A DNA stretch of 64,000 nt from positions 806,001-870,000 of the forward strand of contig NZ_AP027041.1 in NCBI RefSeq assembly GCF_027924565.1, read 5' to 3'. Positions 41,213 through 52,300 of this stretch are shown here, piece after piece. The translations under genes were made by a program, and so were the position numbers. Each line of letters begins with the position of its first letter. Positions within the stretch are counted from its first letter, which is position 1. The stretch is from Lysobacter auxotrophicus (GTDB lineage: Bacteria > Pseudomonadota > Gammaproteobacteria > Xanthomonadales > Xanthomonadaceae). Under the pieces are notes generated by a model that was given only the letters and a program-made list of their open reading frames with translations, was not told the origin of the DNA and ran no database searches.

Positions 41213-42436
41213 ATGGCACATTTCGAACTGGTTGAAAAAATGGCCCCGAACGCGGTCATCAAGGTCGTTGGCGTGGGCGGTGGCGGCGGCAACGCCGTGG
41301 CGCACATGGTCAGCGGCAACGTCGATGGCGTGGAATTCATCACCGCCAACACCGACGCGCAGGCCATCAAGAACTGCGGCGCGAAGCTGCAGCTGCAGCT
41401 GGGCAGCAACGTCACCAAGGGCCTGGGCGCAGGCGCGAATCCGGAAGTCGGCCGCCAGGCCGCGCTGGAAGACCGCGAACGCATCATGGACGCGCTGACC
41501 GGCGCCGACATGGTGTTCATCACCGCCGGCATGGGCGGCGGCACGGGCACCGGCGCCGCGCCGGTCGTGGCGCAGCTCGCCAAGGAAATGGGCATCCTCA
41601 CGGTGGCCGTGGTCACCAAGCCGTTCCCGTTCGAAGGCCGCCGCCGCATGCAGGTCGCGCTGAAGGGCATCGAGGAACTGAGCCACCACTGCGACTCGCT
41701 GATCACCATCCCGAACGAGAAGCTGATCACCGTGCTCGGTCGCAACGCGACGATGATCCAGGCGTTTCGCGCCGCCAACGACGTGCTGCTCGGCGCCGTG
41801 CAGGGCATCGCCGACCTGATCGTGCGTCCGGGCCTGATCAACGTCGACTTCGCCGACGTGCGCACCGTGATGAGCGAGATGGGCCTGGCGATGATGGGCA
41901 CCGGCGCGGCGCGTGGCGATGACCGCGCGCAGGCGGCGGCGGAAGCGGCGATCCAGAACCCGCTGCTGGACGACGTGAACCTGTCGGGCGCCAACGGCAT
42001 CCTGGTCAACATCACCGCCGGTCCGGACTTCACGATGGCCGAGTTCGACGAAGTCGGCCGCACCATCGAGAACTTCGCTTCGGAAGACGCGACCGTCGTC
42101 ATCGGCACCGTGCTGGATCCGGACATGCAGGACGAGGTGAAGGTCACCGTGGTCGCCACGGGCCTGAACCGTGCCGTCGCGCGCCAGTCGGTCCGCGGCA
42201 ACGAGCGCGAGGCGCAGCGCGCCCCGATCTCGCTGGTCCGCAACGCGACCACCGGCCAGCCGGAGTTCTCGGCGATGGACGAAATGCCGACCGCGCGTCC
42301 GAGCTTCGGCAACAGCCTGCGCGGCAGCGCCGGCAGCCGCAGCGTGGAACCGTCGTCGACGCCGGCCGTCGCCGATTTCGGCAGCGACAGCAGCTACCTC
42401 GACATCCCGGCATTCCTGCGCCGCCAGGCGGACTGA
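41213..42436 (+). CDS. ftsZ: Cell division protein FtsZ
   Basis: A 407-residue tubulin-like GTPase forming the Z ring. The N-terminal nucleotide region IKVVGVGGGGGNAV, the tubulin signature GGGTGTGAAPVVAQ, the T7 region NVDFADVRTVM and the conserved end DIPAFLRRQAD (FtsA/ZipA-binding peptide) are all present. The linker between the globular domain and the end is about 70 residues. GAGG precedes the ATG at a distance of about 9 nt. A GC-rich hairpin follows about 100 nt beyond the stop. Confidence 0.98.
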   Translation: MAHFELVEKMAPNAVIKVVGVGGGGGNAVAHMVSGNVDGVEFITANTDAQAIKNCGAKLQLQLGSNVTKGLGAGANPEVGRQAALEDRERIMDALTGADMVFITAGMGGGTGTGAAPVVAQLAKEMGILTVAVVTKPFPFEGRRRMQVALKGIEELSHHCDSLITIPNEKLITVLGRNATMIQAFRAANDVLLGAVQGIADLIVRPGLINVDFADVRTVMSEMGLAMMGTGAARGDDRAQAAAEAAIQNPLLDDVNLSGANGILVNITAGPDFTMAEFDEVGRTIENFASEDATVVIGTVLDPDMQDEVKVTVVATGLNRAVARQSVRGNEREAQRAPISLVRNATTGQPEFSAMDEMPTARPSFGNSLRGSAGSRSVEPSSTPAVADFGSDSSYLDIPAFLRRQAD

Positions 42437-42720
42437 TGTAGTCCGCTCCGGCGGCCTTGTCGGACCGGGTTCAAACGGTCTTCCCTCGCCATGGGGAAGG
42501 CCGTCGCCGTCGTCTTCTGGCCCCGGATGGGGCAGGGTCGGCCGGTCCGCGAAGCGGGTCCGGCCGGCCGTCTTGCCTTCACGGGACCGTGACATGTTTC
42601 CGTCATGGTTCAGGGTGCGCGGTGCTATTCTTGCCGGCCGTTCAGGCGAGAACCATTTGCATCCGCCTGCGGTCGCACACATGTAATCAAGAAGAACGCC
42701 GCCCCCCAAGGTCGCCTCCC
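42437..42720. other. Intergenic region between ftsZ and lpxC
   Basis: 284 nt without a gene. A stable hairpin at 42540-42566 (GGCCGG and CCGC pairing with GCGG and CCGGCC around GAA) has no T-run behind it. A possible -10, TATTCT (42626), lacks a good -35. AAGGTCG sits before the lpxC start. Confidence 0.45.
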
Positions 42721-43635
42721 ATGCTGCGTCAGCGCACCCTCAAGAACGTGATCCGCGCCACCGGCGTGGGCCTGCACAGTGGCGAGAAGGTCTTTCTCAC
42801 CCTGCGCCCGGCACCGGTCGATACCGGCATCGTGTTCCGTCGCGTCGACCTCGACCCGGTGGTGGAAGTGCCGGCCAGCGCCGAGCTGGTCACCGAGACC
42901 ACGCTGTGCACGGGCCTGACCTGCGGCCCGGCCAAGATCCAGACCGTCGAACACCTGCTGTCCGCGCTCGCGGGCCTGGGTGTCGACAATCTATATGTGG
43001 AACTGTCCGCGGCCGAAGTGCCGATCATGGACGGCTCCTCCGGTCCGTTCGTGTTCCTGCTGCAGTCGGCGGGCATCTACGAGCAGGACGCGCCGAAGCG
43101 TTTCATCCGCATACGCCAGCCGGTGGAAGTGCGCGAGGGCGACAAGGTCGCGCGGTTCGAGCCGTACGACGGCTTCCGCCTCGACTTCACGGTGCAGTTC
43201 GACCACCCCGCGATCCCGGCCTCGCAGTCGCGCGCCGTGGTGGAGTTCTCCACCGCCAATTACATCCAGGAAGTCAGCCGCGCCCGCACGTTCGGCTTCA
43301 TGCGCGACCTGGAATACATGCGCGAACGCAACCTCGGCCTCGGCGGCTCGATGGACAACGCGATCGTGCTGGACGAGTTCCGCGTGCTGAACGACGACGG
43401 CCTGCGGTACGCCGACGAGTTCGTGCGCCACAAGATCCTCGACGCCGTCGGCGACCTGTACCTCGCGGGCCGTCCGATCATCGGCGCGTATGTCGGTTTC
43501 AAGTCCGGACATGCGCTCAACAACAAGCTCGTTCGCGCCCTGCTCGCCGAACGTTCGGCCTGGGACGAGGTGACTTTCACCGAGTCCGATGCGTACGAAG
43601 CGCCCGTCACCTACGGGATTCCCGCCACCGCCTGA
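42721..43635 (+). CDS. lpxC: UDP-3-O-acyl-N-acetylglucosamine deacetylase
   Basis: A 304-residue zinc enzyme and the committed step of lipid A synthesis. Signatures are [21 protein letters not shown], the first zinc histidine in [50 protein letters not shown], and the second ligand pair in [15 protein letters not shown]. The late [13 protein letters not shown] is also conserved. The length matches E. coli (305). The position just after ftsZ is the conserved dcw end in gammaproteobacteria. The frame is open upstream, but family sequence begins at ATG 42721. Confidence 0.97.
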   Translation: MLRQRTLKNVIRATGVGLHSGEKVFLTLRPAPVDTGIVFRRVDLDPVVEVPASAELVTETTLCTGLTCGPAKIQTVEHLLSALAGLGVDNLYVELSAAEVPIMDGSSGPFVFLLQSAGIYEQDAPKRFIRIRQPVEVREGDKVARFEPYDGFRLDFTVQFDHPAIPASQSRAVVEFSTANYIQEVSRARTFGFMRDLEYMRERNLGLGGSMDNAIVLDEFRVLNDDGLRYADEFVRHKILDAVGDLYLAGRPIIGAYVGFKSGHALNNKLVRALLAERSAWDEVTFTESDAYEAPVTYGIPATA

Positions 43636-43645
43636 GCGGCCCGGA

Positions 43646-43677
43646 CGCTGCGGCTGACCACGCGCCGCAAGCGTTTT
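43646..43677 (+). terminator. Intrinsic terminator of lpxC
   Basis: CGCTGCGGC (43646-43654) pairs, with one bulged base, with GCCGCAAGCG (43664-43673), followed by TTTT. It lies 11 nt past the lpxC stop. Confidence 0.6.
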
Positions 43678-43757
43678 CATGAATTGGGCGGACGTCACAG
43701 ACGTGAACTTCGCGTGACGCCTTAACGTTTATTTAACGAATTTCTTCCGAAAGGTTT

Positions 43758-43786
43758 CTAACCTCTTAACAAATTCAAGGGGTTAG
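43758..43786. terminator. Possible second stem-loop between lpxC and the DUF721 gene
   Basis: CTAACCTCTT (43758-43767) pairs with AAGGGGTTAG (43777-43786), one G-U pair included. It lies in a strikingly AT-rich stretch (43715-43795) between convergent genes. It could end either transcript, though the T-runs are weak. Confidence 0.4.
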
Positions 43787-43854
43787 GCCTTTAGCATGCC
43801 CCGAACCCTGGCGTATCGACGTGGCGGCGACAAACCTGCCAACGCGAAGAAATC

Positions 43855-44313
43855 TCAGGGGGAACCGCTGGATCCGGTGGAACCGGGCTCCTTCAGCAGT
43901 TCCACCGCCGACTGCAGGGCTTTGCGTGCAGTAGCGGAGATGGGTTTGGCTTTCCGGTCCGATTGCGGGGAGGCAGTCACCGGCGTTGTCGTTTTGACGA
44001 TGAGTTCAGCCGCATCCAGCCCGACGGAACGGGCCGCGTCGAGCAGTTCAGGGGCAGCGAGCCGCATCTTGGCCCGCCACACCGGGGCATCGACGACAAA
44101 CACGAGCCTGCCGCCACGCTCGTAATTGGCCAGTCGCGCATGCGCGGCCAGCGAAGGTGGCAGGAGCGGGCGAAACCGTTGGTCCAGTTCGTCGAGCCAA
44201 AGGGCACGGCGCACCGGACCGCCAGCGGGCTCGGCGAGCAGCGCATCCAGCGCGGCGCGTGGAGTCGAAGGGCCGCCTTTGCGCGACCGGGGCTTGGAAT
44301 CAGAACTGGACAT
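43855..44313 (-). CDS. DUF721 family protein
   Basis: A 152-residue protein with the DUF721 core, roughly residues 20-100 (LDALLAEPAGG, LWLDELDQRFRPLLPPSLAAHARLANYERGGRLVFVVDAPVWRAKMRLAAPELLDAAR). The family is widespread next to secA or dnaA, and some members bind DnaA-like or ribosomal partners, but no general function is fixed. The tail is rich in Lys, Pro and Ser. The ATG at 44313 overlaps, on the opposite strand, the start codon of the M23 peptidase gene; an ATG at 44337 is the alternative. Confidence 0.8.
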   Translation of the reverse strand: MSSSDSKPRSRKGGPSTPRAALDALLAEPAGGPVRRALWLDELDQRFRPLLPPSLAAHARLANYERGGRLVFVVDAPVWRAKMRLAAPELLDAARSVGLDAAELIVKTTTPVTASPQSDRKAKPISATARKALQSAVELLKEPGSTGSSGSP

Positions 44314-45235
44314 GACGTATTCAACCATCCTAAACAAAACCCGCGTGCAGCTTTCGTCGTTGCTGCAGCGTGCGGGCTACTGGGGCGCGCAGCGCCCGGC
44401 GCTGGCGATGGCGCTTCTGCTGGGAACCGGCACCGCGCTCGGCGCGGGCGTCACCCTGGCCGACAACGCCATGCTGCGCAGCAAGGCCGACCGGCAGGAG
44501 GCGCTGATCGCAGCGACCCGTCGCGACGCCCAGCGTGAGATCAACGCCCTGGCCGCCCGCATGGGCGAGCTCCAGGCCGAGGCCAACCGCCTCAACGCCC
44601 TGGGCGAGCGCCTGACGCGCATCGGCCAGCTGCAGGACGGCGAGTTCGACTTCGACAAGCCGGTCGGCGTCGGCGGCGTGGGCCCCGTTCGCGACATGAC
44701 CAAGCCCGAGCTGGACGAGGGCATGGCGACCTTGGGCGCGCAGTTCAAGGCGTCGGGCGAGCAGCTGTCGGTCCTGGAATCGCTGCTCTTCAACCGCCAG
44801 CTCGACATGAACGCCGTGCCGGGACGCGAGCCGATCGCCAACAGCTACATCACCTCCGGCTTCGGCGGCCGCGCCGATCCCTTTAGTGGCGGGCATGCCA
44901 ACCACAAGGGCATCGACTTCAAGGCCAACGTCGGCGACCCGGTGCTCGCCGTGGCCGACGGCGTGGTCAGCTACTCGGGCGTGCGCTCGGGCTACGGCAA
45001 CGTCATCGAAGTGGACCACGGCAACGGCTACGTCACCCGTTACGCCCACAACTCGCGCCTGACCCGCAAGGTCGGCGAGCTGGTGCGCGCCGGGCAGGAG
45101 ATCGCCAAGGCCGGCTCCACGGGCCGCTCGACCGGCGCCCACGTGCACTTCGAGGTGTGGGAGAACAACCGCGTCGTGAACCCGCGCAAATTCCTCAGCC
45201 AGCAGTCGCCGCTCAAGATGGAGATCAAGGGCTGA
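44312..45235 (+). CDS. M23 family (LytM-type) peptidase
   Basis: A 307-residue envelope protein. One N-terminal membrane segment (about residues 25-50, ALAMALLLGTGTALGAGVTLA) is followed by a coiled coil (ADRQEALIAATRRDAQREINALAARMGELQAEANRL) and then the LytM domain from about residue 180. The zinc ligands are intact: HKGIDF (HxxxD) and AHVHFEV (HxH), so it is probably an active endopeptidase that cuts peptidoglycan cross-links rather than an EnvC-like activator. It lies between lpxC and secA, the conserved place for this gene in Xanthomonadaceae. Its start codon overlaps that of the opposite-strand DUF721 gene. Confidence 0.9.
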   Translation: MTYSTILNKTRVQLSSLLQRAGYWGAQRPALAMALLLGTGTALGAGVTLADNAMLRSKADRQEALIAATRRDAQREINALAARMGELQAEANRLNALGERLTRIGQLQDGEFDFDKPVGVGGVGPVRDMTKPELDEGMATLGAQFKASGEQLSVLESLLFNRQLDMNAVPGREPIANSYITSGFGGRADPFSGGHANHKGIDFKANVGDPVLAVADGVVSYSGVRSGYGNVIEVDHGNGYVTRYAHNSRLTRKVGELVRAGQEIAKAGSTGRSTGAHVHFEVWENNRVVNPRKFLSQQSPLKMEIKG

Positions 45236-45608
45236 GGCACCGCGCGAGGGCCGGCTGAGCCGGTCGCGGGGTACCGACGCCGCTTCGACTGGCTTCCGGT
45301 ACGCTCCGGGCGCCCGGAGCGATGCAAGGCGGTGCCTTGCGAGCATCGCTCCTCGATCCGGCCCTTCGCGGCACGCTCCGGGCGCTCGCCGGGGCGCAAG
45401 CCGATGGCTTGCAAGCACCCCGGCTCGCCCACACGCTACAATCGGCGTGGCCACAGTTCAGGCTCGAGACTTTCGGGGCGCGCGGCGCCCCGATTTCATT
45501 TGAGCCGGCCAGAGCCTTCCTTCGGGGAACTCGCCGGCGGACACGGACTCTGATTGCGTCCGCCCCGCCGGTATCCCTGTTCCGCTACAACGGACCCAGT
45601 CGCACTCC
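45236..45608. other. Structured region between the M23 peptidase gene and secA
   Basis: A 373-nt non-coding stretch. It holds CCGGCTgAGCCGG (45251-45263), a perfect 20-nt palindrome (45302-45321), and two tandem nested hairpins (listed separately). No SecM-like gene or start is apparent. The 3' part (45430-45608) shows no clear element. Confidence 0.6.
45302..45424 (+). repeat. Tandem diverged hairpin units upstream of secA
   Basis: Unit 1 starts CGCTCCGGGCG at 45302; unit 2 starts with the same 11 bases at 45374. In unit 1, GGAGCGATGC (45316) pairs with GCATCGCTCC (45343) around GCAAGGC-ggt-GCCTTGC. In unit 2, GCCGGGG (45388) pairs with CCCCGGC (45418) around GCAAGCC-gat-GGCTTGC. The inner stems differ by a compensating base-pair swap, so pairing is maintained. 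Confidence 0.7.
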
Positions 45609-48341
<2,733 letters not shown>

Positions 48342-48359
48342 CGGCAGCGGCTCCAGACG

Positions 48360-48383
48360 CCCTCTCCCGCGAGCGGGGGAGGG
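48360..48383. repeat. REP-like hairpin after secA
   Basis: CCCTCTCCCGC and GCGGGGGAGGG face each other around GA, 18 nt past the secA stop. It resembles the dispersed REP arm but lacks the usual flank. Confidence 0.6.
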
Positions 48384-48419
48384 TGGCGCCCGGGACGCGT
48401 TCTCCGCCCCGGTAAGCAG

Positions 48420-49424
48420 GTGAGCACCTCTTCTCCCACGGACGTCGCGCGCGCGGTCGCCCCCGAAGCGGTCAGCGGCTCGTTGCGCCATGTCGAAGTC
48501 GTCGCCGGCGTCATTCGTGACGCGCGCGGGCGCGTGCTGCTCGCCCGGCGCACCGAAGGCCGCGACCTTGCGGGTCTATGGGAATTCCCCGGCGGCAAGC
48601 ACGAGCCCGGCGAGTCCGCCGAAGGGGCCCTGGCGCGTGAGCTCCACGAAGAACTGGGGATCGACGTCGACATCGGCGCGCCCCTGATCAACGTGCCCCA
48701 GCGTTATCCCGACAAGCGCCTTCGCCTGGACGTGCGCAGCATCGCCGCCTGGCGCGGTCACGCGCGTGGGCTGGAAGGGCAGGCGCTGGTGTGGGTGCCG
48801 CCCCAGAAGCTGGGCAGTTATGCGATGCCGCCGGCGGATCGCCCGGTCGTCGCCGCCTTGCTGCAGCCGGCGCACTACCTCGTCACGCCGCCACCTCAGG
48901 AGGGCGACGCGGGATGGCTGGCGCGGCTGGAGCGCGCACTCGCGAACGGCGTGCGACGCGTGCAGTTGCGCGCGCCGGGACTGGATACGCAGCGTTGGCA
49001 TTCATTGGCTTCGCAAGCCGCGGCCCTGTGCCGCCACGCCGGCGCGGACGTGCTGGTGAATGGCGATAGCGCGCTGGCGCTGGAACTGGGCATCGGACTG
49101 CATCTGCCGGCGCGCATGCTTCACGGGTTGTCCGAGCGTCCGGTGCCTCCGGGCGTGTCGCTGGCCGCGTCGTGCCATGACGTCGACGACCTGCTTGCCG
49201 CCGAGGCATTGGCGTGCGATTTCGCGGTGCTGGGCACGTTGAAGCCGACGCCAAGCCATCCCGGCGTCGAGGGGATCGGTTGGGGCGGTTTCGCCGGGAT
49301 GCGCGAACGCGTGTCGCTGCCGATCTACGCCATCGGCGGGCTCGGTCCGGGCGACGTGGACGAAGCACGTGCGCACGGCGCGCAGGGCATCGCCGCGATC
49401 CGCGGGTTGTGGCCGTCGACCTGA
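48420..49424 (+). CDS. Nudix hydrolase (MutT) fused to a ThiE/TenI-like domain
   Basis: A 334-residue two-domain protein starting at GTG 48420. The first half (about residues 20-155) is MutT-like: VEVVAGVIRDARGRVLLARR, the Nudix box GGKHEPGESAEGALARELHEELGI, and a sensible length for 8-oxo-dGTP diphosphatase, which clears oxidised nucleotides. The second half (about 160-334) resembles thiamine phosphate synthase/TenI: RVQLRAPGLD, VLVNGDSALALELGIGLHLPA, ASCHDVDDLLAAEALACDFAVLGTLKPTPSHPG and PIYAIGGLGPGDV. The diphosphate-binding motif of true ThiE is only partly kept. The fusion is known in gammaproteobacteria next to secA; the role of the second domain is unproven. Confidence 0.88.
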   Translation: MSTSSPTDVARAVAPEAVSGSLRHVEVVAGVIRDARGRVLLARRTEGRDLAGLWEFPGGKHEPGESAEGALARELHEELGIDVDIGAPLINVPQRYPDKRLRLDVRSIAAWRGHARGLEGQALVWVPPQKLGSYAMPPADRPVVAALLQPAHYLVTPPPQEGDAGWLARLERALANGVRRVQLRAPGLDTQRWHSLASQAAALCRHAGADVLVNGDSALALELGIGLHLPARMLHGLSERPVPPGVSLAASCHDVDDLLAAEALACDFAVLGTLKPTPSHPGVEGIGWGGFAGMRERVSLPIYAIGGLGPGDVDEARAHGAQGIAAIRGLWPST

Positions 49425-49445
49425 TCCGACCGTAATCGGGTGTCG

Positions 49446-50063
49446 CTAACCGCGCGCTGCCGCCAATGCGCGGTACCGCCGATCCAGCGCGGCCACGTGC
49501 GAGGCGAGCAGCTCGACGGGGCCGTCATTCACGATGATGTCGTCCGCGATCGCCAGGCGCTGGTCGCGCGTGGCCTGCGCCGCAATCATCCGCTGCGCCA
49601 GTTCCGCGTCGACGCGATCGCGCGCCATCACGCGCGCCCGCTGCACCTCGACGGGTACGTCGACCACAAGGATGCGCGACAACCACGGATACGCCTCCCT
49701 CCCGCCGCCTTCGGCGAGCAGCGGAATCGCGGCGACCGCGTACGGCCCCGGCGCTGCGAGGCAGGCATCGCGCAGACTCGCGCGAACGCGGGGATGGACG
49801 ATCGCTTCCAGCCGGCGGCGCGCGGTTTCGTCGCCGAATACGTAACGCCGCATCGCGGCGCGATCGAGGCTGCCGTCGGGCGCGAGGACTTCGTCACCGA
49901 AGGCGGCGACGACTTCCGCCAATCCCGCCGAGCCGCGTTCGACGGCGATGCGAGCCGCCACGTCCGCATCGGCCACCACGATGCCGAGCGCCTCGAAGTG
50001 GCGCGTCACTTCGCTCTTACCGGACGCGACGCCTCCGGTGACGGCTACGATGAACTCGCTCAT
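49446..50063 (-). CDS. coaE: Dephospho-CoA kinase
   Basis: A 205-residue P-loop kinase for the last step of coenzyme A synthesis. The N-terminus VAVTGGVASGKSEVTRHFEALG carries the Walker A loop; VVADADVAAR and RARVMARD (LID arginines) follow, with PLLAEGG in the substrate site. The ATG at 50063 is the family start; the frame is open upstream only as a shadow of pilD. It ends the pilB-pilC-pilD-coaE run, an arrangement common in Pseudomonas and Xanthomonas, with 53 nt to pilD. Confidence 0.94.
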   Translation of the reverse strand: MSEFIVAVTGGVASGKSEVTRHFEALGIVVADADVAARIAVERGSAGLAEVVAAFGDEVLAPDGSLDRAAMRRYVFGDETARRRLEAIVHPRVRASLRDACLAAPGPYAVAAIPLLAEGGGREAYPWLSRILVVDVPVEVQRARVMARDRVDAELAQRMIAAQATRDQRLAIADDIIVNDGPVELLASHVAALDRRYRALAAARG

Positions 50064-50116
50064 GGGCCTGCGCGTCGCGTGGGAGCGGTCAGGGTAAACC
50101 GGCGGGCTGCGATCGC

Positions 50117-50980
50117 CTATTTCAGGCCGGCGAACTGCATGTAGGTACCGACCATCTGGTCGCCCCAGAAGAAGGTGATCCAGCCGGCGATGGCGAGATA
50201 CGGGCCGAACGGAATCGGTGTCGCCCGATCGCGGCCCTTCATGGCGAGCCAGATCGAACCGATCACCGCACCGATGACCGAGGAGAGAAGGATGGTCGGC
50301 AGGATGCCCTTCAACCCGGCCCAGGCGCCGATGGCGGCCAGCAGCTTGAAGTCGCCATGCCCCATGCCTTCCTTGCCCGTGAGCTGTTTGAACAGCCACC
50401 AGACGATCCACAGGCTGAGATAGCCCGCGACCGCGCCGAGCAGCGCGGGCTTGGCCGGGAAGTAGAGGTTGTCCGACGCCGCGATCAGGCCCAGCCACAT
50501 CAACGGCAAGGTGAGCTGGTCGGGCAACAACTGCGTGCGCAGGTCGATGCCGGAGAGCACGATCAGGAAGCACGTGAAGACGATCGCGCCGAAGCCCTGC
50601 CAGCCGAAGCCGAAGCGCCACACGCTCGCGATCACGAGCAGCATGGTCAGCAGTTCGACGAGTGGGTACTGCGGCGAGATCGGTGCCTTGCAGTTGCGGC
50701 ATTTGCCGCGCAGCGCGAGGTAGCTGAACACCGGGATGTTCTCGTACCACGACAGCTGGTGCTTGCAATGCGGACAGTGCGAGCGCTCGATCACGATGCC
50801 GGGAGGCGGCGGATCGTAGGTGTCCGGTTCGCCGAGGACTTCACGGCTGTCGCGGCGCCACTGCCATTCCAGCCGCTTGGGCAGGCGCAGGATCACCACG
50901 TTGAGGAAGCTGCCGACCAGCAGGCCGAGCCCGGCCGTCAGCGGGAATCCGATGGCGGGGTTTTGATCGAGAAATGCCAT
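50117..50980 (-). CDS. pilD: Prepilin peptidase/N-methyltransferase PilD
   Basis: A 287-residue polytopic membrane enzyme that cleaves and N-methylates PilA and type II pseudopilins. The N-terminal cytoplasmic loop has the zinc tetrad CPHC...CRNC. The catalytic aspartates lie in SGIDLRTQLLPDQLTLP and GMGHGDFKLLAAIGAW. About eight membrane helices are visible. It probably also serves the type II system whose gspD lies at the window start. It is followed by coaE and preceded by pilC with 45 nt between. Confidence 0.96.
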   Translation of the reverse strand: MAFLDQNPAIGFPLTAGLGLLVGSFLNVVILRLPKRLEWQWRRDSREVLGEPDTYDPPPPGIVIERSHCPHCKHQLSWYENIPVFSYLALRGKCRNCKAPISPQYPLVELLTMLLVIASVWRFGFGWQGFGAIVFTCFLIVLSGIDLRTQLLPDQLTLPLMWLGLIAASDNLYFPAKPALLGAVAGYLSLWIVWWLFKQLTGKEGMGHGDFKLLAAIGAWAGLKGILPTILLSSVIGAVIGSIWLAMKGRDRATPIPFGPYLAIAGWITFFWGDQMVGTYMQFAGLK

Positions 50981-51025
50981 GCGCGGGATTGTGCCCGAAG
51001 TTCCGTCCGGCGTGATCGCGGGCGC

Positions 51026-52297
51026 TTAGCCCACGACCGCGCCGAGCTTGAAGATCGGCAGGTACATCGCCACGACCATGCCGCCGACAACCACGCCCAG
51101 GAACACCATGATCATGGGTTCCAGCAGGCTGGAGAGCGCGTCGACCGCGTTGTTCACTTCCTGCTCGTAGAACTCGGCGACCTTGAACAGCATCGTGTCG
51201 AGCGCGCCGGCTTCTTCGCCGATCGCCGTCATCTGCACGACCATGTGCGGAAAGACGTTGACCTGCTTCATCGCCATGTTGACGGGGTAACCGACGGACA
51301 CGTCGTCGCGGATGTTGCGTACCGCGTCTTCGTAGACGCAGTTGCCGGTCGCGCCGGCCACGATGTCGAGCGCTTCCACCAGCGGCACACCCGCCTTGAA
51401 CGTCACTGCCAGCGTGCGCGAGAAGCGTGCGATCGCGGAGTTGTGCAGGATCTGGCCGATGACCGGCAGCTTCAGCATGGTTCGGTCGAGGAATCTTGAG
51501 AATGCGACCGAGCGCTTCTGCGCCATGATGAAGGCGACGATGGCGCCGCCCACGATCGCGCCCACCAGCCACCAGTAGGCCACCATGAAATCGCTCATCG
51601 CGATGACGAGCTTGGTGAACGCCGGCAGGTCCGCGCCGAAGCTCTTGAACACGCTCTCGAACTGCGGCACCACGAACACCAGCAGGATCGCCGACACGAT
51701 CAGGGCCACCGCAACGACCGCGGCGGGGTAGAACATCGCCTTCTTGATCTTGCCCTTCAGGGCTTCGATGTTTTCCTTGTAGGTGGCGATGGTGTCGAGC
51801 ACCGTTTCCAGCACACCCGCGCCTTCACCGGCCTTGACCAGGTTGCGGTACAACTCGTCGAACTGGACCGGATGCTTGCTCAACGCCTCGTACAACGACG
51901 AGCCGCTCTCGATGTCCGAGCGGATCGTGTTGAGGAGCGTGGTCATCTTCGGGTTCTTGTTGCCGTTGGCGATGATCTCGATCGCGCCGACGATCGGCAC
52001 GCCCGACTTCATCATCGTCGCAAGCTGGCGGCTGAAGATGGCGATGTCGAGCGGCGTGATGCGACGCCCGGCGCCACCCATCAACGGCTTGCCCTTCACC
52101 TTCACCGTGCGCGGCGTGATGCCCTGCTTGCGAAGTTCGGCGCGCAGCGAGTTGGCGTTCTTCGCCGGCTGCTCGCCCTTCATCACCTTGCCGCGCTTGT
52201 CGGTGCCTTGCCAGACGAAGGTGTCCATCCCGTTGGGACGACGGGCGGCGGGGGCGGTTTTGGTCGCGGTGCGAGTCGCGGTACGGGTCGCGGACAT
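51026..52297 (-). CDS. pilC: Type IV pilus inner-membrane platform protein PilC
   Basis: A 423-residue GspF-family protein that couples the assembly ATPases to pilus growth. The N-terminal part begins FVWQGTDKRGKVMKGEQPA; the two GspF repeats are marked by FSRQLATMMKSGVPIVGAIEIIA and FSRTLAVTFKAGVPLVEALDIVA, and each ends in membrane helices (MFYPAAVVAVALIVSAILLVFVVPQF and the final LLEPMIMVFLGVVVGGMVVAMYLPIF). The first 18 residues (SATRTATRTATKTAPAAR) are a low-complexity leader. It sits 3 nt downstream of pilB. Confidence 0.95.
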   Translation of the reverse strand: MSATRTATRTATKTAPAARRPNGMDTFVWQGTDKRGKVMKGEQPAKNANSLRAELRKQGITPRTVKVKGKPLMGGAGRRITPLDIAIFSRQLATMMKSGVPIVGAIEIIANGNKNPKMTTLLNTIRSDIESGSSLYEALSKHPVQFDELYRNLVKAGEGAGVLETVLDTIATYKENIEALKGKIKKAMFYPAAVVAVALIVSAILLVFVVPQFESVFKSFGADLPAFTKLVIAMSDFMVAYWWLVGAIVGGAIVAFIMAQKRSVAFSRFLDRTMLKLPVIGQILHNSAIARFSRTLAVTFKAGVPLVEALDIVAGATGNCVYEDAVRNIRDDVSVGYPVNMAMKQVNVFPHMVVQMTAIGEEAGALDTMLFKVAEFYEQEVNNAVDALSSLLEPMIMVFLGVVVGGMVVAMYLPIFKLGAVVG

Positions 52298-52300
52298 GGG

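Noticed and set aside
42540-42566. A terminator between ftsZ and lpxC
   Set aside because: The hairpin is stable but has no following T-run, so I list it only as part of the intergenic note.
45236-45608. A SecM-like secretion monitor gene before secA
   Set aside because: No frame with a signal sequence and arrest-like proline end is visible; the region is dominated by hairpins.
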